Counted from the stretch's first letter, positions 8,922 through 17,164 are shown. The stretch is 64,000 nt of DNA from Pseudofrankia sp. DC12 (GCF_000966285.1 NZ_KQ031391.1:554978-618977), one strand, 5' to 3'. The notes: generated by a model from the sequence alone, not told the origin. Translations and numbers: made by a program.

Positions 8922-10427
8922 ATGCCTGAGCCTGTGGTGGTGGCCATCGATCAGGGGACCACTGGCACGACCGTATGCGTGCTGGACGAGTCGGCGCACG
9001 TCGTGGGCCGGGCGCAGACCGAGGTCAACGTCACCTACCCCCGGCCCGGGTGGGTCGAGCAGGACCCGGAGCAGCTGTGGCAGGGGGCCGTGGCCACGGC
9101 GTCCGCGGCGCTGGCCGCCGCCGGCCGCGCTCCAGGCGACATCGCCGCCGTCGGCATCACCAACCAGCGCGAGACCACGGTCCTGTGGGACCGGCGCACG
9201 GGCGCGCCGGTCGCCCCGGCGATCGTCTGGCAGGACCGGCGCACGTCGAGCGCCTGCGAGCGGCTCGCCGCCGCCGGCCACGGACCCGAGGTCGCCGAAC
9301 GCACCGGGCTGGTGCTGGACCCGTACTTCTCCGGCACGAAGATCGCGTGGCTGCTGGACCACGATCCCGAGCTGCGCAGGCGGGCAGGGCACGGCGAGCT
9401 GGCGTTCGGCACGGTCGACTCCTGGCTCATCTGGCGGCTGACCAGCGGCCGAAGCCACGTGACCGACGTCACCAACGCCTCACGCACGCTGCTGCTCGAC
9501 CTGGCGGACGCCGCCTGGTCCGCGCCAATGGCCGAGCTGCTCGGGGTGCCGATGGAGCTCCTGGGCGAGGTCCGGCCAAGCTCCGAGGTCTACGCCGAGA
9601 CCGACCCGGCGGCGTTCCTGGGCGTCTCGGTGCCGGTCGCGGCGGCGGTCGGTGACCAGCAGGCGGCGCTGTTTGCGCAGGCCTGCTTCGCGCCAGGCCA
9701 GGCCAAGAACACCTACGGGACCGGCTCGTTCGTCCTGCTGAACACCGGACCCGCGCTGCCGCCGGCGCGGGCGGACGGCGCGCTGCTGCGCACCGCCGCG
9801 TTCCAGCTGACCGGCGAGCCGGTGCACTACGCACTGGAGGGGGCCGTCCTCGCGACCGGCTCCGCCGTGCAGTGGCTGCGCGACGGGCTCGGCGTGGTCG
9901 GCTCCGCCGCCGAGACGGCGCAGCTCGCCGGCTCGCTGGACGGCAACGACGGCGTCTACTTCGTCCCGGCGCTCGCGGGGCTCGGTGCGCCCCACTGGGA
10001 CCCGCGGGCACGCGGCACCCTGGTCGGACTGACCAGGGGCACCGGCCGGGCACATCTGGCCCGCGCGGTGCTGGAGTCCATCGCCTACCGCACCCGGGAC
10101 ATCGTCGAGGCGATGACCGCCGCCGGCACTCCGGTAACCGAGCTGCGCGCCGACGGCGGAGCCGCCGCCAACCCGTGGCTCATGCAGTTCCAGGCCGACA
10201 TCCTGGGTGTCCCGGTGGACGTGCCGGACAACCTGGAGACGACCGCGCTCGGCTCCGGGTACCTCGCCGGGCTCGCCACCGGGGTCTTCCCCGACCGGGC
10301 CGCGCTGGCCGGGCTGCGGCGCACCGCCGCCCGCTACGAGCCGGTCCTCGCCCAGGCCGCCCGCGACAGCCTCTACGCCGACTGGCTGCGCGCCCTGGAC
10401 CGCTCCCGGGACTGGGCCCGCGACTGA
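8922..10427 (+). CDS. glpK: Glycerol kinase
   Basis: A 501-residue FGGY-family kinase that phosphorylates glycerol to sn-glycerol-3-phosphate. The N-terminal phosphate loop AIDQGTTGTT, the glycerol-binding segment GWVEQDPEQLW with preceding ITNQRETTV..D motifs, and the second-domain block NTYGTGSFVLLNTG are all present, as is the C-terminal ADGGAAANPWLMQFQAD signature. Length is normal. It stands alone: no glpF or glpD adjoins it, and it is divergent from sufR. The ATG at 8922 gives the MPEPVVVAIDQG start expected for the family. Confidence 0.95.
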   Translation: MPEPVVVAIDQGTTGTTVCVLDESAHVVGRAQTEVNVTYPRPGWVEQDPEQLWQGAVATASAALAAAGRAPGDIAAVGITNQRETTVLWDRRTGAPVAPAIVWQDRRTSSACERLAAAGHGPEVAERTGLVLDPYFSGTKIAWLLDHDPELRRRAGHGELAFGTVDSWLIWRLTSGRSHVTDVTNASRTLLLDLADAAWSAPMAELLGVPMELLGEVRPSSEVYAETDPAAFLGVSVPVAAAVGDQQAALFAQACFAPGQAKNTYGTGSFVLLNTGPALPPARADGALLRTAAFQLTGEPVHYALEGAVLATGSAVQWLRDGLGVVGSAAETAQLAGSLDGNDGVYFVPALAGLGAPHWDPRARGTLVGLTRGTGRAHLARAVLESIAYRTRDIVEAMTAAGTPVTELRADGGAAANPWLMQFQADILGVPVDVPDNLETTALGSGYLAGLATGVFPDRAALAGLRRTAARYEPVLAQAARDSLYADWLRALDRSRDWARD

Positions 10428-10587
10428 CCAGCGGCCGGTTCCGGCTGGCCCGAAGGGGGTATCGGCAACGGCCGGCCGCCCGCGGCGCTTTCCGGCCTAG
10501 TCAGGCTTTCCGCCCACGAGAACACTGGCGGACCACGTGGGCCCCCGGGCGAATCTCGCCGAGCCTACTGTCAGCGGAGCCGATCCC

Positions 10588-10600
10588 TGACACGCTGTGA
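10588..10600. promoter_or_regulatory. BldD-box-like site upstream of the BldD paralogue
   Basis: TGACACGCTGTGA matches 11 of 13 positions (9 fixed positions in the consensus, 2 missed) of the published Streptomyces BldD box, TnACnCWGnGTnA. It sits 49 bases before the GTG start of the BldD-like gene, where an autoregulatory site would be expected, since Streptomyces BldD represses its own promoter. Nothing else notable is seen in 10428-10648. Confidence 0.45.
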
Positions 10601-10648
10601 CGGGGGCCGGCTGGAGCTCCCGCTCCCCCTGACCCCCGGACGGAGAAC

Positions 10649-11245
10649 GTGTCGGACACTGACTACGCCGTCGAGCTTGGCCGTCGCCTGCGCGCGGTCC
10701 GCAACCGGCGTGGCATGTCGTTGCTGGACGTCCAGGAGATCACCGCCGGGCGCTGGACTGCCGGCACGCTCGGCGCCTACGAACGGGGCAGCCGCGTCAT
10801 GCGGGTGCACCGGCTGGTGGAGCTGGCCGAGCTCTACGACGTGCCGGCGACGCTGCTGGTCCCTCCGACGACCGACCGGCGGGAGACCGACAGCCTGCCT
10901 CCCCTGGTCATCGACCTGCGCCGGCTGCGCAAGCTGCCGCCGACCCGGACCGGGCCGTTGCGGCGCTGGATCGCGATCGTGCAGGTGCTGCGCTCGGACA
11001 GCTCGCGCGACGTGCTGCGGCTGCGGCGCTCGGACCTGACGTCACTGTCACGGCTCTACTCCACGACACCCGAGCTCCTCTACGAGCGCCTCGGCGCCTG
11101 GGGTGCCCTCGTCGAGCCCAGCGCGGAGACCGCCCACGGCCGAGGCGCCCCCGGTGGCGCGCGCCGCCGGCCGGTCGCCGGCCTCGACCGCCGCCGCGCC
11201 GGCCCACCCACGGCCGCGCCACCCCGCCCCGGCCCGCGCCGCTGA
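10649..11245 (+). CDS. BldD-like transcriptional regulator with c-di-GMP signature
   Basis: A 198-residue protein colinear with Streptomyces BldD. The N-terminal helix-turn-helix spans about residues 8-72 (LGRRLRAVRNRRGMSL, then GAYERGSRV). The second domain, residues 85-155, contains R115-x-D117, eight residues, R126-x-x-D129, exactly the RxD-x8-RxxD pattern that binds c-di-GMP in BldD. The last 40 residues are an Arg/Pro/Gly-rich tail that BldD lacks. It starts with GTG. BldD is the master brake on development; whether this is the orthologue or a paralogue cannot be told from one window. Confidence 0.85.
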   Translation: MSDTDYAVELGRRLRAVRNRRGMSLLDVQEITAGRWTAGTLGAYERGSRVMRVHRLVELAELYDVPATLLVPPTTDRRETDSLPPLVIDLRRLRKLPPTRTGPLRRWIAIVQVLRSDSSRDVLRLRRSDLTSLSRLYSTTPELLYERLGAWGALVEPSAETAHGRGAPGGARRRPVAGLDRRRAGPPTAAPPRPGPRR

Positions 11246-11277
11246 CCCGCACCGCCCCGGCTCCGTAGGATCGGCGC

Positions 11278-12201
11278 GTGGCGGAGATCCTGGCGGTCGA
11301 GGTCGTCGACCTCCTGAAGACGTACGGGGCGACCCGCGCAGTGGACGGGCTGTCCTTCGGCGTGCCGGTGGGATCCGTCACGGCGCTGCTCGGGCCGAAC
11401 GGGGCCGGCAAGACGACGACGGTCGAGATCTGCGAGGGTTTCCGGCGCGGCGACGGCGGCCTGGTCCGGGTGCTCGGCGCCGACCCGGCCGACCAGCGGC
11501 TGCGCCCCCGGGTCGGCGTGATGCTCCAGTCGGGCGGCATGTACCCTGGCGCGCGCGCCGAGGAGATGCTGCGGCTGGTGGCCGCGCACCACGCGAACCC
11601 GCTCGGCCCGGCCGCGCTGCTGGCCCGGGTCGGCCTGACCGGCGCCGCGGCGCGCACCCCGTTCCGCCGGCTGTCCGGCGGCCAGAAGCAGCTGCTCTCG
11701 CTGGCGATGGCCGTGGTGGGCCGGCCCGAGCTGGTGTTCCTGGACGAGCCGACGGCCGGGCTGGACGTGCGCGCCAGGCACGACACCTGGGCTCTCGTCG
11801 AGGAGCTGCGGGCCTGCGGCGTCACCGTGCTGCTCACGACGCACGCGATGGACGAGGCCGAACGGCTCGCCGACCAGGTCGTCATCGTCAACCGCGGCAA
11901 GGTCGTCGCCGCCGGTACACCGGCCGAGCTGACCCGCGGCGGGGCCGACGGCGAGCTGCGCTTCCGGGCGCCGGCCGGCCTCGACCTCGACCAGCTGCTC
12001 GGCGCGCTGCCGGCCGGGTCGCAGGCCGTCGAGCGGGCCGGCGGGCACTACGTGGTGCGCGGCACCGTCGACCCGGCCTTCCTGGCGGCCGTCACGGCGT
12101 GGTGTGCCGGCAACGGCGTACTGCCCAACGACCTGCGGGTCGAGCAGCGCAGCCTGGAGGACGTCTTCGTGGATCTCACCGGCTCGGAGCTGGCCTCATG
12201 A
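11278..12201 (+). CDS. ABC transporter ATP-binding protein (DrrA/CcmA type)
   Basis: A 307-residue single ABC domain with a C-terminal extension. Walker A is GPNGAGKTTT, the signature LSGGQKQLLSLA, Walker B LVFLDEPTAGLD, and the switch His lies in LTTHAMDEAE. The GTG at 11278 gives MAEILAVEVVDLLKTYG. It overlaps the next gene, its permease, by four bases (ATGA). In M. tuberculosis the equivalent pair (Rv1458c/Rv1457c) also lies between the suf genes and ctaA, so it may serve cytochrome oxidase or heme metabolism, though the cargo is unknown. Confidence 0.9.
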   Translation: MAEILAVEVVDLLKTYGATRAVDGLSFGVPVGSVTALLGPNGAGKTTTVEICEGFRRGDGGLVRVLGADPADQRLRPRVGVMLQSGGMYPGARAEEMLRLVAAHHANPLGPAALLARVGLTGAAARTPFRRLSGGQKQLLSLAMAVVGRPELVFLDEPTAGLDVRARHDTWALVEELRACGVTVLLTTHAMDEAERLADQVVIVNRGKVVAAGTPAELTRGGADGELRFRAPAGLDLDQLLGALPAGSQAVERAGGHYVVRGTVDPAFLAAVTAWCAGNGVLPNDLRVEQRSLEDVFVDLTGSELAS

Positions 12202-13010
12202 CCGCCGCCCCCGGCACCGCGACGGGGCTGGCGCCGCTGGACTTCCGCCCGGCGCCTGGACCGGCCCGGCGGTCCCGGATGCTCGGCGCGCAGACCCGGA
12301 TGGAGCTGAGCCTGAACCTGCGGCACGGCGAGTCGGTGCTGCTCACCCTGATCATCCCGATCGGGCTGCTGCTGTTCTTCAGCGCGGTCGACGTCCTGCC
12401 TTCGGACGGCCAGAAGGCCGTCGACTTCCTCGTGCCGGGCGTGCTGGCGCTCGCGGTGATGTCGGCGGCGTTCACCGGGCAGGCGATCGCCACCGGGTTC
12501 GAGCGCCGTTATGGGGTGCTCAAGCGGCTCGGCGCGACGCCGCTGCCGCGCTGGGTGCTGCTCACCGGCAAGACTCTGGCGGTGCTGGCGATCGAGGCCG
12601 TCCAGGCGCTGCTGCTGGTCGGCGTCGGGCTGGCGCTCGGCTGGCACCCGCACCTGCCGGGAACCGCCGCCGGCATCGGCTGGCTGGTGGTGCTGCTGGT
12701 GCTGGGCACGACGGCGTTCTCGGGCCTCGGCCTGCTGATGGCCGGCACGCTGCGCGCCGAGGCGACGTTGGCCGCGGCCAACGGCGTCTACCTGCTGCTG
12801 CTGCTGGTCGGCGGGGTGGTGTTCCCCCTGTCGAAGCTGCCCGGCTGGCTGCGCGTCGTCGCCGAGGGGCTGCCGACCGCGGCGCTCTCGAACGGCCTGC
12901 GTGACGTGCTCGCGAACGCCGCGGCTCCCGGGGCCGGGCCGGTCCTCGTGCTGGCCTGTTGGGCGGTCGCGTCGGTGGCGCTGGCGGCGCGGACCTTCCG
13001 CTGGGAGTAG
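12198..13010 (+). CDS. ABC-2 type transporter permease
   Basis: A 270-residue ABC-2 membrane subunit with six hydrophobic segments, starting at the ATG that overlaps the ATPase stop. Features typical of the family are the amphipathic start QTRMELSLNLRHGESVLL, the FERRYGVLKRLGATPLPR loop after the second helix, and the FPLSKLPGWLR loop before the last helix. It forms the export channel for the adjacent ATPase. No periplasmic binding protein is near, consistent with export. Confidence 0.88.
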   Translation: MTAAPGTATGLAPLDFRPAPGPARRSRMLGAQTRMELSLNLRHGESVLLTLIIPIGLLLFFSAVDVLPSDGQKAVDFLVPGVLALAVMSAAFTGQAIATGFERRYGVLKRLGATPLPRWVLLTGKTLAVLAIEAVQALLLVGVGLALGWHPHLPGTAAGIGWLVVLLVLGTTAFSGLGLLMAGTLRAEATLAAANGVYLLLLLVGGVVFPLSKLPGWLRVVAEGLPTAALSNGLRDVLANAAAPGAGPVLVLACWAVASVALAARTFRWE

Positions 13011-13056
13011 GCCGGGCATCCTTCGACGGGGCCGGATGACCGTCGGTCGGTGGGCG

Positions 13057-13069
13057 TGACCCAACGTAA
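13057..13069. promoter_or_regulatory. Second BldD-box-like site, just before ctaA
   Basis: TGACCCAACGTAA agrees with TnACnCWGnGTnA at all but one position. It ends 11 bases before the ctaA ATG. Control of ctaA by the neighbouring BldD-like protein is speculation; a 13-base degenerate site can occur by chance. Confidence 0.3.
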
Positions 13070-13080
13070 GATGGCCCGGG

Positions 13081-14142
13081 ATGTCGTCTTCTACGACCCG
13101 TCGAAGCGACGCGAGAGCTGAGCATCCGGAGGCCCAGGTGGCGCAGATCGAGGCCCCGCCGGCACAGAACGAGGCCGTGACGGACGGGCCCGGCGAGGGT
13201 TCCGGCGTCACGGCCCGTTCGCCGCAGCGGCTGCCGACCGTGAGCCCGCGGGCGTTCCAGATCCTCACGCTCGTCGGCCTGGTGTTTCTCGGGCTCATCG
13301 TCGTGACGGGCGGGCTGGTTCGGCTGACCGGGTCGGGGCTGGGTTGCCCGACCTGGCCGCAGTGCGGCGACGGCTCCTGGGTCCCGCGCAGCCAGTACGC
13401 CACCCACGGCGTCGTCGAGTTCTCCAACCGCATGGTCACCATCGCGATGAGCGTGATCATGCTGGTCACGCCGGTGGCGGCGCTGCGGCTGGCCGACCGG
13501 CGGGCCCGGCGCGACCTGGTCTGGCTGTCGTTCGGGCTGTGGGCCGGGTTCGTCGCTCAGGTCGTGCTGGGCGGGATCACCGTGCTCACCGACCTGCACC
13601 CGGCGACGGTGGCGGCGCACTTCCTGCTGTCGATGGTGCTGCTGGTCAACGGCGCCGTGCTCTACCGCCGGGCCGGCCAGGGGCCGGGGCCGGTCACCGT
13701 CTCGGTCCGTCGCGAGCTGCTCTGGCTCGCCCGCGTCACCGTCGTCGCCGCGTTCGCGGTGCTCGTGCTCGGGACGGTCGTCACGGGCACCGGTCCGCAT
13801 GGCGGCGACGCCACCCACGCGCGCCGGTTCGGCTTCGACATCGTCACCGTCGCCCAGCTGCACGCCGACGGCGCGATGCTGCTGACCGGCCTGAGCGTGG
13901 CGCTGCTGTTCGCCGTCCGGCTCGGGAAGGCGTCCCGCGAGGCCCGCCGCTGGGCCGACGCCCTGGCCGCGACGATCGTCGCCCAGGCCGCGATCGGCTT
14001 CACCCAGTACTTCCTCGGCATCCCCGCCGGCCTGGTCGCCCTCCACGTAGCCGGCGCCACCGCCATGTGGATCGCCGCCCTGCGCCTCTGGCTGGCCCTG
14101 CCCGACCGGCCACCACACACCGTCACGTCCGCCGGCGGCTGA
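13081..14142 (+). CDS. ctaA: Heme A synthase
   Basis: A 353-residue COX15/CtaA integral membrane protein with eight predicted helices that oxidises the heme O methyl group to give heme A for cytochrome aa3 oxidase. Seen: GGLVRLTGSGLGCPTWPQCG after helix 1 with the loop cysteine pair, HGVVEFSNR (heme-ligand His), HPATVAAHFLLS, TGTGPHGGDATHARR, QLHADGAM and LVALHVAGATAMW. The first 55 residues are a hydrophilic extension rich in Ala, Glu and Pro that the family does not need. Its partner ctaB lies 1.7 kb on, displaced by a toxin-antitoxin island. Confidence 0.93.
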   Translation: MSSSTTRRSDARAEHPEAQVAQIEAPPAQNEAVTDGPGEGSGVTARSPQRLPTVSPRAFQILTLVGLVFLGLIVVTGGLVRLTGSGLGCPTWPQCGDGSWVPRSQYATHGVVEFSNRMVTIAMSVIMLVTPVAALRLADRRARRDLVWLSFGLWAGFVAQVVLGGITVLTDLHPATVAAHFLLSMVLLVNGAVLYRRAGQGPGPVTVSVRRELLWLARVTVVAAFAVLVLGTVVTGTGPHGGDATHARRFGFDIVTVAQLHADGAMLLTGLSVALLFAVRLGKASREARRWADALAATIVAQAAIGFTQYFLGIPAGLVALHVAGATAMWIAALRLWLALPDRPPHTVTSAGG

Positions 14143-14291
14143 CCTGCTCCAGCCCCAAGGTCAGCCCTTCGCCTTGATCGGCGATGGCGCCCTCTGGTGG
14201 CTACGAAACAGCAACCCGACCACGACCACCAGAAGGCCGGAACGGCGATCACGGGGACGCCGGGACCCGGCGAACCTTGTCGGAGGCGGCA

Positions 14292-14648
14292 TTAGACGCT
14301 TCCGATCCAGGACGTCAGCTGGTCAGCCACGTCAGCCACGGTCACCGCCGAGGCCGTACTGATCATTTTGCCGAATCGCTCGGTCGACACGATTCGGGCG
14401 CCCTCGCACATGGCCCAACTGGCGCGGTTCAGGCCGCCGTCGTCGCGCACCGTGATGTGATGCGGGAAACCGCGCTCGCGGGTAGTCAGCGGGACGACCA
14501 TCGCCTGGCGGATCGGCAGCGCGTTGAAACGGTCGGTGGAAATAACCAGGCAGGGGCGGGTTCCGCGCTGCTCATTGGCCACCGTCGGATCAAGCGACAC
14601 GAGCCAGATGTCACCGCGGCGCACACTCAACTGTTGTACTCCGGCCAT
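14292..14648 (-). CDS. MazF/PemK-family toxin (endoribonuclease)
   Basis: A protein of up to 118 residues with the MazF core: RRGDIWLVSLDPT, the buried arginine segment QRGTRPCLVIS, AMVVPLTTRE and CEGARIVSTERF. The family cleaves single-stranded RNA at short motifs and blocks translation. The ATG at 14648 overlaps the antitoxin by 22 bases; TTG at 14630, which overlaps the antitoxin stop (TTGA) and has GGAG 8 bases upstream, or GTG at 14624, may be the real start and would give the usual RRGDIW beginning. It converges on ctaA. Both key blocks are intact, so it looks functional. Confidence 0.85.
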   Translation of the reverse strand: MAGVQQLSVRRGDIWLVSLDPTVANEQRGTRPCLVISTDRFNALPIRQAMVVPLTTRERGFPHHITVRDDGGLNRASWAMCEGARIVSTERFGKMISTASAVTVADVADQLTSWIGSV

Positions 14649-14905
14649 TCCGATGCGGCCGCCGTATCGGAGCCGGCGGTTCCGGCGTCCCATTCATGAA
14701 GCTCGTCAAGATACTCACGCCAGCCGCTGGGGTCCTCGCGCTGCATCCGAGCGTAGGCATCCTCGATGGCGGACCACCGCACCTCGGACTCCAGCCGCCG
14801 CGACTCGGTCTCGAGCAGTGCCGCCATGGTGGTGCCGCGAGCCCGCGCGACGGCCGCAAGACGGTCGCGCACGACGCTCTCAACCTTGATCGTGGTGACG
14901 CTCAT
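14627..14905 (-). CDS. MazE-type ribbon-helix-helix antitoxin
   Basis: A 92-residue protein. The N-terminal TTIKVESVVRDRLAAVARAR and following RGTTMAALL segment fit a ribbon-helix-helix DNA-binding fold; the acidic, Trp-rich C-terminus (EWDAGTAG.. SEWPEYNS) is the likely toxin-wrapping part. The ATG at 14905 was chosen because a promoter/operator lies right upstream; two earlier ATG codons fall inside that operator. It precedes and overlaps the toxin gene, the normal order for autoregulated MazEF. Confidence 0.8.
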   Translation of the reverse strand: MSVTTIKVESVVRDRLAAVARARGTTMAALLETESRRLESEVRWSAIEDAYARMQREDPSGWREYLDELHEWDAGTAGSDTAAASEWPEYNS

Positions 14906-14913
14906 GGTCACCA

Positions 14914-14944
14914 GCATACCCAGCAGGCATACCTTCCGGTATGC
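14914..14944 (-). promoter_or_regulatory. MazE operator/promoter with three GCATACC half-sites
   Basis: GCATACC occurs at 14914-14920 and 14927-14933, with the inverse GGTATGC at 14938-14944. The last two form a perfect inverted repeat with a 4-base spacer. On the minus strand the proximal copy contains TATGCT, a good -10 hexamer 7 bases before the antitoxin ATG, so the transcript is short-leadered or leaderless and bound protein would cover the promoter. Confidence 0.65.
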
Positions 14945-15010
14945 GCGGCCTCTCACCGAGAACCGGTCAGACCAGCGGGCCGACCGCCGCCGGGATGAAG
15001 ATAGGGGCTT

Positions 15011-15039
15011 TTGCCCGACACTGGCGGTTCGGGTACAGT
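15011..15039 (+). promoter_or_regulatory. Vegetative-type promoter before the Phd antitoxin
   Basis: TTGCCC and TACAGT are 17 bases apart. The direct repeat CCCGACACTGGCGG (15014) / CCCGACAGTGACGG (15044) brackets the -10 box, as expected for an antitoxin operator. Confidence 0.6.
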
Positions 15040-15080
15040 CCTACCCGACAGTGACGGAGCGAACAGGGCTCGGAGGGGCG

Positions 15081-15167
15081 ATGGCAGGCGTCATGATTGC
15101 CGCCGTGGCAGCAATCGGAGACTGTCTCGGAGACGCGCGTGACGAGTACCCGGAGTACAACCCGTGA
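15081..15167 (+). CDS. Short open frame (28 aa), possible leader peptide
   Basis: ATG at 15081, 10 bases after GGAGG-like sequence (GGGCTCGGAGGGGCG), encodes a 28-residue peptide, half hydrophobic ([13 protein letters not shown]), half acidic (DEYPEYNP), ending 68 bases before the Phd antitoxin. The acidic end echoes the WPEYNS end of the MazE antitoxin, so it may be an antitoxin remnant. No family recognised; low certainty that it is translated. Confidence 0.3.
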   Translation: MAGVMIAAVAAIGDCLGDARDEYPEYNP

Positions 15168-15235
15168 CTCGGCCCGCGGCGGACCGATGGGCCTCCCGCG
15201 TAGCTGACCGAGACACGGCACGCCTCGCTCGGATC

Positions 15236-15511
15236 ATGCGAGTGATCAGCCAGCGAGAGTTTCGCAACGCCTCGGCGGCGATCATGGATGCGGCCGAGAA
15301 GGGCGAGGCCTTCCACATCACGCGGAACGGCACAGAGGTCGCCGAGCTACGTCCGCTCCCCCGCCGTCGTCGGCTGAGCGCCGAGGAGTTGGTGGCGCGA
15401 CACCGCCACCTACCGCGCGTGGACTATCAGCAGATGCGCCGCGAAGCTGATGAGCTGTTCAGCCCAGACGATTGGCGCGACGACGATCCGTGGGAGCGTC
15501 GGCATGGCTGA
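15236..15511 (+). CDS. Phd/YefM-family antitoxin
   Basis: A 91-residue antitoxin. The N-terminal Phd fold is clear: [20 protein letters not shown], then [16 protein letters not shown]. The C-terminal part ([23 protein letters not shown], quoted only as [11 protein letters not shown] here) and the acidic [13 protein letters not shown] end match Phd proteins that neutralise VapC-type PIN toxins. The ATG at 15236 was preferred over upstream in-frame starts because the domain begins there. The toxin gene that should follow is broken, so this is an orphan antitoxin. Confidence 0.82.
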   Translation: MRVISQREFRNASAAIMDAAEKGEAFHITRNGTEVAELRPLPRRRRLSAEELVARHRHLPRVDYQQMRREADELFSPDDWRDDDPWERRHG

Positions 15512-15560
15512 TCGCGCCCCGCGAGGCGTCTTGGACACGAGCGTCTACATCGAGCTCTAA
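15504..15560 (+). pseudogene. Truncated VapC PIN-domain toxin start
   Basis: The ATG at 15504 overlaps the antitoxin by eight bases, as VapC genes usually do. It encodes [18 protein letters not shown] and then a TAA. VLDTSVYIEL is the standard first strand of a PIN domain, with the first catalytic aspartate, so this is a VapC gene stopped after 18 codons. In 15561-15853 I could not reconstruct the rest; one open stretch ending at 15804 has no recognisable PIN motif. The toxin is therefore dead, by deletion rather than by one point change. Confidence 0.75.
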
Positions 15561-15853
15561 CGGGGCTCCGCCCCAGCCCGACGAGGCATGTCCGCCGCGC
15601 CGTCGGTTCCAGCGCAAGCTCGCGCAAGAACCCGCAATCTGCCGGCCGATCGCCGCCACCCGCTACGCCTAATCATGATGACCAATGGCTCAACGCCGAA
15701 ACTGCTGGTCAGGTGCGCTGTGTGGTTGCGCGTGTGGAGCGGGTAGTGGCCACGATACGTCAACTCGACTCGATCTTCACGGCTTTCGCCGACCAAGCCT
15801 TCTAGGTACTTCTCTCACCCGCGAATCGTGGGCGTTCCCGCCCAACGACGCCG

Positions 15854-17164
15854 TCAGACCAGCGGGCTGACGGCTACCGCGATGAAGAGCAGCGTCAGGT
15901 ACGTGATGCTGTAGTGGAAGAGGCGCATCGGGCGGATCTCGTCGCCCTTGGCGATCTGGTGGGTCATCCGGTGGGCCTCGAAGAGGAACCAGCCGCCGGT
16001 GAGGACGGCCGTGGCGAGGTAGGCGTAGCCCGCGTCCGCGACCGGGTAGAGCACCAGCGACGTCGCGACCATCACGTACGAGTAGATCAGGATCTTGCGC
16101 CCGACCTCGCGCAGCGGGGCGACGACCGGCAGCATCGGCACGCCGGCGGCGGCGTAGTCGTCCTTGAACTTGATCGCCAGCGCCCAGAAGTGCGGCGGGG
16201 TCCAGAAGAACACGACCCCGAACAGCACGACCGCGCCCCAGCCGACCGTCCCGGTCACGGCGGACCAGCCGATCAGCACCGGGAAGCAGCCGGCGGCGCC
16301 GCCGATGACGATGTTCGACGACGTCCGGCGCTTGAGGCCGAGCGTGTAGACGAACACGTAGAACGCGATGGCGCCGTCGGCGAGCAGCGCGGACGGCCAG
16401 TTGACCAGCAGGCCGAACAGCAGCGTCGCGACGATGCCGAGCACGATGCCGAAGCGCAGCGCCTCGACCGGCGTGACGCTGGCCTTCACCAGCGGGCGGC
16501 GCTTGGTGCGAGCCATGATCTCGTCGATGTCGCGGTCGACGTAGCAGTTGATCGTGTTCGCGCTGCCGGCGGCGAGGGTGCCGGCGACAAGTGTGATCAG
16601 GATCAGCCAGAGCGACGGCAGGCCACGCTTGGCGAGGATCATCACCGGGACGGTGGTGATCAGCAGCAGCTCGATGATCCGCGGCTTGGTCAGCGCGACG
16701 TACGCGCGCGCCTTGGCCAGCGCGGCGTCGAGGCGGCTCACCGCCTGGGCGGCGTCGGCCGCCGCGGGCTCGGGAGCACCGTCCGCCACGGGCGCGGGCA
16801 CCTCGGAGAGAACGGTCGTGGCGGCCAGGGCCGGTGTGACCGCGGCAGTGCCGATGGCGTGATCCGCCTGGCCGCCCACGGCGGTCAGCTGGCGGACGCC
16901 GGGAGCCACGGCCGCGCGCTGGCGCGGAGCGGTCTGGCGGCGGCGCAGGACAGCCAGGGTGGACAGGGCGACCTCACGTTCAGCCCCCGGGAAGAGGGGC
17001 GGCACCGTTGCGCCCGCCGGGGCGGGCCGGGGTTCTACGTCGTGTCGGAGTCTAACCGCCCGCGGCGCGCACGAGCGCGGCGACCACCAGCGGCACACCG
17101 CGAGGGCCCCCGCCGAGAGCCCCGCCGAACCAGGTCCAGTGCCCCGATCGGGCCGAAACGGCAT
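15854..17164 (-). CDS. ctaB: Protoheme IX farnesyltransferase (heme O synthase)
   Basis: A 436-residue open frame whose UbiA-type prenyltransferase domain starts near residue 150 ([14 protein letters not shown]). The first aspartate-rich motif is [20 protein letters not shown], the second YSDYT-like region is replaced by the usual CtaB loop [15 protein letters not shown], with [11 protein letters not shown] before it. About eight or nine helices. It makes heme O from heme and farnesyl-PP for CtaA. The first 140 residues are non-conserved; no good internal ATG or ribosome site was found, so the start is uncertain and probably lies further in. Confidence 0.9.
   Translation of the reverse strand: MPFRPDRGTGPGSAGLSAGALAVCRWWSPRSCAPRAVRLRHDVEPRPAPAGATVPPLFPGAEREVALSTLAVLRRRQTAPRQRAAVAPGVRQLTAVGGQADHAIGTAAVTPALAATTVLSEVPAPVADGAPEPAAADAAQAVSRLDAALAKARAYVALTKPRIIELLLITTVPVMILAKRGLPSLWLILITLVAGTLAAGSANTINCYVDRDIDEIMARTKRRPLVKASVTPVEALRFGIVLGIVATLLFGLLVNWPSALLADGAIAFYVFVYTLGLKRRTSSNIVIGGAAGCFPVLIGWSAVTGTVGWGAVVLFGVVFFWTPPHFWALAIKFKDDYAAAGVPMLPVVAPLREVGRKILIYSYVMVATSLVLYPVADAGYAYLATAVLTGGWFLFEAHRMTHQIAKGDEIRPMRLFHYSITYLTLLFIAVAVSPLV

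Noticed and set aside
15561..15853. Remaining VapC toxin body
   Set aside because: Three forward frames were read; only an unrelated open stretch ending in FADQAF was found, without PIN acidic residues.
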